From contig OY986973.1 of NCBI GenBank assembly GCA_963920575.1, positions 20,875,851-20,939,850 on the forward strand: DNA of 64,000 nt, written 5' to 3'. The notes under the pieces are model-generated. The model was not told the origin of the DNA and made no database searches. It worked only from the letters and a program-made list of their open reading frames with translations. Below are positions 11,472 to 21,100 of this stretch, one piece after another. Position 1 is the stretch's first letter. Each line of letters begins with the position of its first letter. The position numbers and the translations under genes are program-made. The DNA comes from Narthecium ossifragum. Its lineage: Eukaryota > Streptophyta > Magnoliopsida > Dioscoreales > Nartheciaceae.

Positions 11472-12775
11472 TGTCGCGCCCTGACCCGCCGAGCGCACCC
11501 GGGCCGGGGACCGCGAGGGGAAGACACCTACAACCACTAGCCTCGACTGGCGGAAACAGCCGAGACAAAGGCCCAGCTAGCGGAAACAGCTGGACACCAC
11601 AGAGAAAGAGCGAAGCAGGAAACAAAAGCTAACAACATCTATTACAAACACATAATTGAGTAACAACAGGAGAAACCTAGATACAACAGATCTAGAACAA
11701 GGGGTAAACAGTCCCCCAAAAAGAAAGCAAGCCACACTGCCCACCGGGGTCTCCACGAAGGCGCAGACAAAGCCATCCTGACCCTCAGACATGGTCAGGA
11801 GCCGCCGCGCTGCCACTGGACGACCGACGGGGCAACGGTTGGGAGAACCGGGCACCAGCACCTGCAACAAACACAGTCCAGGTAGGCATGAGCAACAGCT
11901 CAGCAGGGTCCCACTCCACAACCCCCACAAGAAAGGCAAACCCAAAGACCAACCCTGAAGCCAAGTGCTGAGGCTTGCCAAGGATCCCATAAATCCTATC
12001 GATAACCCGAAGGGTCCCTGTCCCGAGTACGTCTTCGACTGCCACTGTCTATGGATGGACAAACTCCGACTGTCCCTGACACAGGGTGGACATGACGCTA
12101 CTGGTAGGACACCCTTCCCCAAGCGGGACCTCCACACTTGGCGGAACGACCGAGGTTACGACAACCACCTCCCAGCACTCCAAGCCACAGAGCCACGATC
12201 CCTGACTCCCGACCAGGCACTAAGTCTAAGGACTGCCAAGGTTCCATAACCCTATCGATGCCCCAAGGGCTCCCGACATGAACCTTGCTCATCACCCTAA
12301 GCACCCAACAGGGGAAAAGGTTCCATGCGGGATCACCCTCTGCACCAACAGAGGAACAGAACCGTGCAGGACACCTCCACTTAGCACATGGGTACGGAGT
12401 ACAAGGGGGAAAACACCCACCCAAACTAGCCTAACATGTCTAATGCACAGTTAAGCAAAACAGGGCAGATAGATATTAAAACTGTAAATAAGCAACAAGG
12501 CAAGGGCACACCTTCGGCCCATTTATACTAAACACTCCCGAGGGTCATGATTCCCTCGGTTCACCACAAAGCGGTAAAGGGCATACCTTCAGCCCATTTA
12601 TTCTAAGCACCCCGAGAGACATCACCCTCTCGGTTCAACCACAGAGCTGTAAACATTCACGCATAAATCACTACAGGATAAACCCCGAGGGTAAAACCGT
12701 AAAGACCATTTACATGCGAAGCCCTGCGGGCAAAACAGCATTTAAAACAAGTAAAACCCTCTCTGCTGCTCAAAG

Positions 12776-13080
12776 GATCGATCCTTCCCGAAGGGAGGAT
12801 CGATCACCCAAGAAACAGTGAGCCTCCCTCACTGTCGAGCCAAAGAAGATCGATCACTCCTTCCAAGGAGATCGATCTTTTTGGTGACAGAGGGCACCCT
12901 TCCAGTCGCACCAAGGAAGATCGATTCTTCTCCCAGGAAGATCGATCATTCTCGGGACGAAGGGTAACCAGGCTGACCCAAGTCCCATGATCGATCTCCT
13001 CCCATAAGAAGATCGATCATGTGGCTGGGCGTAGCAAACTAACACCAGAGGATCGATCACTCCACCCAGGAAGATCGATC
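12776..13080. repeat. Paired GATCGATC modules, chromovirus-type LTR, cluster 1
   Basis: Pairs start at 12776/12798, 12848/12870, 12919/12940 (the first is GATCGATT), 12989/13011 and 13051/13073. Four of the five have exactly the 22-bp pitch; the third is 21. Several spacers are themselves partly self-complementary, such as TCCC-GAA-GGGA in the first pair. Confidence 0.9.
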
Positions 13081-13639
13081 ATGATGGGTTCCGATGTACT
13101 TCCGGCCGGGAAAACCGCCGGAATACACAACCAAACCTCACCAAAATTGGTGGGCTGGTAGATCTGATAACCACGAAGCTCCTCAAGGCTTCAAAACCGG
13201 AAAAACACCAACTCCACAAGGAGATCTAAAACGAAAACCAAAACCGGATTCAAAACCTCGGAAAACAACCGGAGTTTAGAATGAGAACCCTACCTCCTCA
13301 ACGCAGCTTCGATCCCCAAGTCCTACCCCAGGACCTTCCTCGCCTTGCCACGAACCCAACGAGCCTTCAAGCTCCCGGAAAGATGGCCGGAGGAGGAAGA
13401 ACGGAGGAGGAGAAGGAGCGGTCTCAACCGGGGAAGAAACAGAGCCGCGCGAGGGAGAAGAAGAAGAGAGGAAGAAAGGAAGGGGGGAAAGGGCGGGTAA
13501 GGCCGGGGAAAAGCCGGCGAACCCGGGGAAAAGCCGGGAGAGGGGAGGGAAAGTCTTCCCTCCCCTGACAGGGGAAGCGACGGCCACCGCGGTGGCCGTC
13601 CTTCGAAAGCCACCGACAAGGACTTCCAGGCACAGGAAG

Positions 13640-13669
13640 GATCGATCCTCCATGACCAAAGGATCGATC
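13640..13669. repeat. Paired GATCGATC module near U3 start
   Basis: GATCGATC occurs at 13640 and 13662, 22-bp pitch. The arms extend to 10 bp (GATCGATCCT/AGGATCGATC). It lies about 215-240 nt from the LTR start. The related LTR at 59163-61530 has its array at the same distance. Confidence 0.88.
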
Positions 13670-13881
13670 ATCCCTGCCCAGAAGTGCAAACTTGGGCTGA
13701 AAAACGGGCCCAAGCCCAGAACACCCAAGCTAGGGTCCACCTAACCTTTCTAACAAACACAACCATCAAGCAAGGCCTGTGTGTGCACACCCAGTGTGAA
13801 AAACGACCGCCAAGGCGCAATTTCCCAAATTGCCCTTGGGATCAACCACCAGCTATAGGAATAGAGGGGCAGGTCCTCACA

Positions 13882-14508
13882 TGAAGTCTATGAATGCAAC
13901 ACCCCCCAAATTAGACGGGTTTGTCCTCAAGCACGTAAATAGGGTAAGGGGTAGGGATAACCTGATGAAGCATTGTTGTCAGAAGCCTGAATCAGGTAGT
14001 GTCCTTGGGGAAGGTAAACCATATGTGCCAACCAGATTTAATTGGGAATACCACGTCTGTTCGGGACTTACATCCCTACGAAATGCGGATCATACAACAG
14101 AAGCCTGGAGAAGATTAGAAGAAATACCCCGTGATCGCACAGAAGAATATAATGGAATAAACATGTAAAATTAGAGAAAAATTGGGCAGCATCTCCTTTA
14201 TTTATTCAGTCAACCCAAGGGCAGTACACACATTCATTACACATTGACAGGAAAAGTAAACTACCCTATGCTTCCACCTGCAGGAAAACAAGATTTAATC
14301 GCATGAGCCATCACCATATCACATATCCACATCGAGTCAGGTAAGCACACCCATAGTACCCACCCCATAAACAAAAGTAAGTAAGTAAATACATCAAAAT
14401 GTCAAGCCAGAAACAGAGATGAGCTAAGTACTAAAATGTCGTACAAATGACGAAAAACACAGTGCTCATCCCCAAAAGTCGTGAACCTCGGTACAGGCCA
14501 TATAAACA
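13882..14508. other. Athila internal non-coding region
   Basis: This is the continuation of the Athila internal region on the right side of the nested LTR. It includes the spacer downstream of the 476-residue ORF. No further gene was recognised. Confidence 0.5.
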
Positions 14509-15939
14509 CTAAAGTGCAGGGTGAGGATCAGACGGTCCAGGAGACTGGCCGTCGGCTGGGGCTGTAGGAGAAATACCCAAATGCTCGCAAATCCGAGCGA
14601 CATCCCGCTGAAGTACATCCTGTCGTCTACTAACGACAAGCACTTCGTTGTAGATGTCCCTCAACGTGAGCTGCTCAGGTCCAAACGTGGGGGCTGGTGT
14701 GAGGTCTGGCTCAGTCTGGGGTTGAACAGGCTGCTGGCGGCGCCGGCGTCTCTGTGGTGCGCCGACTTTGTTCATATGCCCGACGACTTTAGCCCAAGTG
14801 GCATGACCAAATCGGGCATAAGCTAAAGCATCGGCGGTTACAGTCGGTTCATTCTCCGGTACGCACCCACGGGATGACAGAAAAGCGGAGATCAGGCAGG
14901 GATGCGGGGCAGCTTTGGTCCTGTGGCTGTACAAACAATCGCGTACGACGCCACGGTAATATAACGCCATATCCTCAAGGATCAACTGGGAGACGTCCAA
15001 GGACCACCCTTTGGCGATCAGCCACAGAGCTGATAACCAAAGTCCAGTCCTATATTGATCATGGCTGCACTGGAAGACGTTCCGGCGCAGCACATCATCA
15101 ACAAACCAGAGGGACAGATGCAGCTCAGATCGTGAAAACATTGGTCCACTGGTCCTCTCCGGATGAAGGAACACTCCAATATCGGCGTCTGACGATATCT
15201 CCTCATCGGCGGACAGACGATGTAACCCAAGAGCATGGTGTGGAATTCCCAGAATCTCCCTGATGATCTCGGCGTCAAAAATGATCTCGTGGCCTTCAAT
15301 GGTTGTTCGGAAGCCAATTGCAGGGGGTGTTGTCTTGTTCACTTGCTGGTCGCCATCGCCACTGTAGGGAATTGCTGTCATGTTCTGGTAGAACATGCAG
15401 ACTAGTCGCGGGTAGACGGCGGTGGAAGGGTAGCAGATCGGCAACAGCTCGCGAGCCTCTAGAGTAACCACGCCCTCACTGGCAATGTCCACCGTCCGCA
15501 GACGGTCGATGTCGAATGTGAACTCGAGGTTCACTTCGCGCTGCCAACTCGGAATGAGGCCGGCGGTGATGGTAGGACCAGTAGGTGGGCGAGTGAGCTT
15601 GCCTTTCTTCGTCGGACGCGCCGGAGCAGGAGTGGATGTGGCGCCCTCGGAAGCTTTTCGCTTGCCTTTTGAAGACCCGTCCGGAGCTTGAGATGGACCG
15701 GCTGGAACCTCGGCGGTTGGTGTGCGGCCATGGGGAATGTTGGGTGGAGAAGATGATTGCGGAGCCGCCGACGGCACCTCCGGTGGAACAGTGGAGATTG
15801 GAGGAGACGAAGGTGGGGATGGCGAGGGTACATATGCCGGATCGGAGGAGGAAGACGACAGAGATGGGGAGGGAACCCTCGCTTTACTAGAAGTAGAAGC
15901 CCTTGCTTTGACAGCAAGCTTCTTGGCTCTTTTGGGCAT
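14509..15939 (-). CDS. Athila accessory ORF, putative plant transposon protein (env-position)
   Basis: The 476-codon ORF is read from the ATG at 15939, which starts MPKRAKKLAVKARAS and follows a non-coding leader; the frame is open further upstream to 16260. Residues 1-10 are basic, like a nuclear signal. Residues about 20-130 are rich in Pro and Ser (low complexity). From about 140 onward comes a folded part with IGFRTTIEGHEIIFDAEIIR, ILGIPHHALGLHRL and LHLSLWFVDDVLRRNVFQ. This resembles the 'putative plant transposon protein' region found downstream of integrase in Athila-group elements. No membrane segment or signal peptide is clear, so an envelope role is not supported by what is seen. 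The function is unknown. The frame has no stop. Confidence 0.65.
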   Translation of the reverse strand: MPKRAKKLAVKARASTSSKARVPSPSLSSSSSDPAYVPSPSPPSSPPISTVPPEVPSAAPQSSSPPNIPHGRTPTAEVPAGPSQAPDGSSKGKRKASEGATSTPAPARPTKKGKLTRPPTGPTITAGLIPSWQREVNLEFTFDIDRLRTVDIASEGVVTLEARELLPICYPSTAVYPRLVCMFYQNMTAIPYSGDGDQQVNKTTPPAIGFRTTIEGHEIIFDAEIIREILGIPHHALGLHRLSADEEISSDADIGVFLHPERTSGPMFSRSELHLSLWFVDDVLRRNVFQCSHDQYRTGLWLSALWLIAKGWSLDVSQLILEDMALYYRGVVRDCLYSHRTKAAPHPCLISAFLSSRGCVPENEPTVTADALAYARFGHATWAKVVGHMNKVGAPQRRRRRQQPVQPQTEPDLTPAPTFGPEQLTLRDIYNEVLVVSRRQDVLQRDVARICEHLGISPTAPADGQSPGPSDPHPAL

Positions 15940-16254
15940 GGCTCGAAGCGGGAAGAGTGGCGGCCGGCAGTGAAGAAGGAAGGAAAAGTTAGAAAGAGGG
16001 TTTGGGGTTTTGAGGGGGTATGGGTTTATGGCGATGAGGAAGGTATGGTGGGAAGGGATGGCAATGGATGAGGGTGATCGCCGGAGGATGGCCGGACTTA
16101 AGTCGGACGGAGGTCGCAGGCGAAGTGGTAAGGCATCGTCGGAGAAGATGAAGGAGCAATAGAGCAGAGCGATGTCCAAGGGAGAGGGAAAAAAGAAATA
16201 AGATCGCTCTGCTTTGCTGACGCTGGCAAAATAGGGGCCCAGACACCCGATCCA

Positions 16255-16284
16255 GATCAATCTCGCTTGGAAAGTAGATCGATC
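16255..16284. repeat. GATCGATC-type pair upstream of accessory ORF
   Basis: GATCAATC at 16255 and GATCGATC at 16277 keep the 22-bp pitch. The pair lies directly upstream of the open frame that contains the 476-residue ORF, on the minus strand. Confidence 0.8.
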
Positions 16285-16503
16285 TCGATTAAAAAAAATA
16301 GAAAAACCCCCGAAAATAAATTCACCAAACTTAAATTTTATTAGTTAAAGAACCCTACATAGGAAATATAAAGGCATAATTCTAGGAAGCAGGAAATCAA
16401 ATCTAAAAGCACTCAAAGCAAATGAAAGCAATTAAAATAACAATTCAGGAAGTAAAGCAAACTACCACGAAAATAAAAATAAGAATCCAAAACATCATAA
16501 GGC

Positions 16504-17055
16504 CTAATTATCACTGTCCTCATCATCCTCATCATCCTCCTCGTCGTCATCCTCTTCTTCATAATCCTCCTCAGACATATCCTCGAGGTCCTCGTCAAAA
16601 TCCGAGTCAGTCCTCCTTGGTGTAGGTGGACGATCCGGATCGTCGCTCGCATATGGCGACGCAGGTTCGGAAGCAGATGGCGATCCATAGGCGGCCCTAG
16701 GAAGCACCACGGTTGTTGACCCATCCGGTTGCTTGAATACAATCCATGGATCATCCAGGTCCGGGTGCTGGCGTAGGTAGGTTGCCAATTTTTGCATCGA
16801 GTAATATGTGAGGTTCATGCCATGAAACTCTACGCCTTGAAGGTAATTAATCGTTCCGCCTGGAGTGTCATTATGCCAAGCAGTCGTGCCAGGTGGAAAG
16901 GTGGCGAATTGGAGTTCATCATTGAGGACTGCATTGGATGAAAGGGACTCGATTGAGTCATGTGACGAATCGGAGGCTTGCGATGCTGGCGATCCGGGAT
17001 CCATGATGTCGTCCTGGGACTTGTAGGAGTGGTCGTCGGATCCAGAATCAGACAT
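16504..17055 (-). CDS. Athila accessory ORF 2, acidic-tailed protein of unknown function
   Basis: The 183-codon ORF starts at the ATG at 17055 (MSDSGSDDHS). The N-terminal 50 residues are rich in Ser and Asp. The middle, about residues 55-110, looks folded (LQFATFPPGTTAWH, GVEFHGMNLTYY). The last 35 residues are an almost pure Asp/Glu tail ending EDDEDSDN. The tail suggests a protein that contacts histones or other basic partners, but this is inference. I know no family for it. It is flanked by GATCGATC pairs at 17124 and, further on, 16255. Confidence 0.55.
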   Translation of the reverse strand: MSDSGSDDHSYKSQDDIMDPGSPASQASDSSHDSIESLSSNAVLNDELQFATFPPGTTAWHNDTPGGTINYLQGVEFHGMNLTYYSMQKLATYLRQHPDLDDPWIVFKQPDGSTTVVLPRAAYGSPSASEPASPYASDDPDRPPTPRRTDSDFDEDLEDMSEEDYEEEDDDEEDDEDDEDSDN

Positions 17056-17123
17056 GGCTGTAATAGATTTGTCAATTAGTTTAGTCGATGATAAGATGAG
17101 AGATCCCATAAGTGGAAGGATGA

Positions 17124-17153
17124 GATCGATCTCAAGAGGTAGGGAGATCGATC
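17124..17153. repeat. GATCGATC pair upstream of acidic ORF
   Basis: GATCGATC occurs at 17124 and 17146, 22-bp pitch, about 70 bp upstream of the acidic ORF's start on the minus strand. Confidence 0.88.
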
Positions 17154-17766
17154 TCACATCCCCAGTCTGAGAAGAATAATATTAACTGAGAGATAGAAAC
17201 AGGGGATGTTTAGGTGAAAACGGAGAAGGAACGAAAGAAAAATCAAATAAGGAAAAGGGACTCGAAGACTACGAAGGAAGAAGGGATACGGAGGACACCA
17301 ACTTTGGTCGCCGGCGTCAGTGGTCGGAATCCATGGCGAAAGCCATGGGTTCCGCCGGTAGAGACACAGGAACTGAGAGGGAAAAGAGAAACGAGAAGAA
17401 GGAAAAGATGGGATCCCTACTGAATAATCCGTGGACGACTTGCAAGTGCAATCCTCGCTGAAACGCCGAAGAAGCTGCTCTCCCCGCCGGAACCGGAGAA
17501 GACGCTCGAAGAACCCACCCGAGGCTATGGTTAGAAGTGATGAAACACCCGGCTCATGGCTGTATAAATAGAGCTCTCACCGCCTCTAAGAGTGGTAGAT
17601 AGATTTAAGGACACTTAGTCGGAAAAGGAATTAAGGACAGAAGGAGGAAAGGAATTAAGGAAGGCCGGTTGTAAGGAAGGCGGTGGAAGGCCGGCGGTCC
17701 GAGTTTGAGTTTGAGTCTGCTTGGTTGCTCTGTTTCCTTTTTTTATTTTTCAAGGATCCCGATAGA

Positions 17767-17866
17767 GATCGATCTCAAGTCCGCATGAGATCGATCTGGC
17801 TTAGTCTATCACCTAGGTACGTGCTTGGTCCAAGAAGATCGATCTCCAAAGTCATGGAGATCGATC
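17767..17866. repeat. Two GATCGATC pairs between integrase and accessory ORFs
   Basis: Pairs lie at 17767/17789 and 17837/17859, both with a pitch of exactly 22 bp and different spacers. Confidence 0.88.
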
Positions 17867-18111
17867 CCTTTTCTCCAGAACTGCAGAACCAGGGTGATTA
17901 ACCGAGATTCTGCCCTCAATAGTATCTACTCACACTACCCTCAAGGTATAAACAAAGAGCAACCATGCACACAGTGATAAACGCAAACGACAAAACTTAC
18001 AAAAAGCAAATAAATAAATAAATAAATAACAAGTAACTACTAGAAATCGATGGGTTGCCTCCCATCAAGCGCTCGGTTTAACATCGCTAGCCCGACGAAG
18101 TTAACACCCAA

Positions 18112-21100
18112 TCACCGATACTGTGGTTCGTCTAATGTCATTGTAGGGTCTAGCTGTGGAGGATTTTCGATGTACGGTTTCAATCTATGACCATTCACCG
18201 TGAAAATAGAGCCAGATTTAGGATTCCAAATCTCAAATGCTCCATGAGGAAAAACTTGTTTTATTGTGAATGGACCATTCCACCTAGACCGAAGTTTTCC
18301 CGGGAAGAGTCTAAGCTTGGCGTTAAAAAGCCAAACTTTATCACCAACATTAAAAACTCTTCGATGAATGAACTTGTCATGATACGCTTTAGTCCAAGCC
18401 TTATAAATTAGAGAATTGTCATAGGCTTCATTACGGATTTCTTCTAGTTCATTCAATTGAAGCAAGCGGTTACTACACCCAGTCCCTTGGTTCCAGTTCA
18501 CTTTATAAATATTTAGCCAAACTTTATTCATGAGGCTTACTGGGAGATTGCAATGTTTGCCATACACCATTCTGAATGGGGACATACCAATCGGGGTCTT
18601 ATAAGCTGTACGGTATGCCCACAAGGCCTCATCCAGTCGCATAGACCAATCTTTTCTATCGGCCCGCACAACCTTTTCTAGAATCCGCTTAATTTCTCGG
18701 TTTGACACCTCTACTTGGCCACTAGTTTGAGGATGATATGGTGTGGCAACCTTATGAGAGATCCCGTATTTATTAAGGGTTTGGCGGAAGTACCTATTCA
18801 TAAAGTGGGATCCTCCATCACTAATGATCGCTCTAGGGTGACCAAATCGAGAAAAGATGTTCGAATGAAGGAATTTGATAACAACTCGATGATCGTTTGT
18901 CCTAGTAGCTACAGCTTCTATCCACTTAGAAACATAATCAACTGCTACTAGGATATACATGAAGCCGTTTGAAGGAGGAAAAGGACCCATAAAATCAATG
19001 CCCCAAACATCAAAAATTTCACAAACAATGATAGGAGTTTGTGGCATTTCATTTCTGCTGGATATATTACCAAGTTGTTGACATCTAATGCAAGCTTGGG
19101 AAAAACTATGAGCATCACGAAATATAGTCGGCCAGTAGAAACCAGATTGGAAGATTTTGGCTGCAGTTCTCCGGCCAGAAAAATGCCCCCCACAAGCATG
19201 AGAATGGCAAGTGGTTAAGACAGAAATAATTTCAGATTCAGGTACACAACATCGCATAATTTGATCAGGACAATGTTTGAAAAGAATTGGATCATTCCAG
19301 ACATAGGATTTAGTTCGAGAGAAAAATTTATCTTTGTCTTGTTTGGTCCAATGAGAAGGAATGAATCATGTAACAAGATAGTTCACGATATGTGCATACC
19401 AAGGTGTAGGAGGATGATCAACAACAAAAAGGTGTTCATCAGGGAATGTGTCATTAATCGGAGTTGAATCGTTGATCACATCTAAGGGCAGTCTAGATAA
19501 ATGATCAGCTACTACATTCAAAGCTCCTTTTTTATCTCTTAATTCAAGATCAAATTCTTGCAAAAGCATAATCCAACGGATTAACCTTGGTTTGAGTTCT
19601 TTCTTCCCTACAAGATATCTTAAAGCGGAATGATCGGTGAATATAATGACCTTGGATTCAAGAAGATATGAACGGAATTTTTCCAAGGCAAAGATTACAG
19701 CTAGCAACTCCTACTCCTTCTCAGTTGTGGTATAATTAAGCTGAGCTTCATTCAAAGTCTTGCTAGCATAATAGATAACTCTGGGCAATTTATCAATCGT
19801 TTGCCCAAGAACAGCACCCACGCAACGATCCGAAGCATCACACATAATCTCAAAAGGGTAATCGTACACAGGAGGATGACAAATAGGTGCTGAAGAAAGA
19901 GAGTCCCGAAGGATATTGAAAGCTTTAAGGCATGATTCATCGAACACGAAAGGAACATCTTTCGCAAGCAAGGGACAGAGAGGACGAGATATTTTACTAA
20001 AATCTTTGATAAATCTACGGTAAAATCCCGCATGCCCCAAGAAGGATATGATTTGACGTACTGAGGAAGGAGGCGGCAATTTAGAAATTAATTCCAGTTT
20101 TGCTTTGTCAACTTCTATCCCCCAACTCGAAATCACATGACCAAGCACAATTCCTTCATTAACCATAAAATGACTCTTCTCCCAACTTAACACAAGGTTT
20201 GTTTCGACACATCTAGCAAGTACTCTAGAAAGATTTGATAAACAAGATTCAAAGGTTTTGCCAAAGACAGAAAAATCATCCATAAATATTTCTAGGAATT
20301 GCTCAATCATGTCTCCAAAAATTGAAAGCATACAACGTTGGAACGTAGCTGGAGCATTGCACAAACCAAAAGGCATTCTCCTATATGCAAAGGTTCCAAA
20401 GGGACAAGTGAAGGTCGTTTTCTCTTGATCGACTGGATCTATAGCTACTTGGTTATAACCTGAGTAACCATCAAGGAAACAGTAGTATGCTTGACCCGCT
20501 AATCTTTCTAAAATCTGGTCGATAAAAGGCAAGGGAAAATGATCCTTTCTTGTCAATGCATTCAGTCTCCTATAGTCTATGCAAACTCTCCAACCTGTAG
20601 TCTGACGGGTTGCGATTTCTTTTCCTATTTCATTTTTAACTACCGTAATCCCGGATTTCTTAGGAACCACCTGAGTTGGACTAATCCATTTAGAATCAGA
20701 GATCGGGTATATGATACCAGCATCTAGGAGTTTCACTACCTCTTTCATGACCACGTCCTTCATCAACGGATTAAGACGTCGCTGCATTTCTCTAACAGTT
20801 TTAGTTTCATCCTCTAAATGTATACCATGCATGCAGATAGAAGGGTCAATACCTCTAAGATCTCCTATGGACCATCCAATGGCTCTCCTATGCAACCTAA
20901 GAACTTCAATCAATTGAGATTCCTGAGTTTTGGTTAACGAAGAGGAAATAATCACATGAAGCGTAGAATCAGCTCCAAGGAAGACATATTTAAGATTAGA
21001 AGGTAGTGTTTTCAAATCAAGCTGAGGTGGCATAATCAGAGATGGTAAGGCTGGAGTTGAAGAAGTAAGTGGTAGGGGTTCAATTGGAATCCTTTTCCAA

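Larger units (their letters stand above)
11472..13881 (-). mobile_element. Solo LTR, chromovirus-type subfamily B, nested in Athila
   Basis: On the minus strand this 2410-bp LTR runs from TGTGAGGACC to GGTCAGGGCGCGACA. Flanks are TGAAA (11467-11471) and TGAAG (13882-13886), one mismatch from a 5-bp duplication. It belongs to the family of the LTR at 59163-61530. It carries one GATCGATC pair near its U3 start (13640/13662) and five pairs between 12776 and 13080. It must be younger than the Athila element it splits. Confidence 0.85.

Noticed and set aside
12776..13080. Regularly spaced repeats with variable spacers, CRISPR-like in layout
   Set aside because: Repeats are only 8 bp and palindromic, spacers 14 nt, and they lie in plant LTRs without cas genes. 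A CRISPR array is excluded.
13276..13740. Open frames of 95-154 residues around 13.3-13.7 kb
   Set aside because: They lie in the GC-rich leader part of a solo LTR, overlap in several frames and have skewed composition without a domain.
14509..16260. Longer 583-residue version of the Athila accessory ORF
   Set aside because: The first 107 residues have no folded character and include the leader region near the GATCGATC pair; the ATG at 15939 with its basic start is the better choice.
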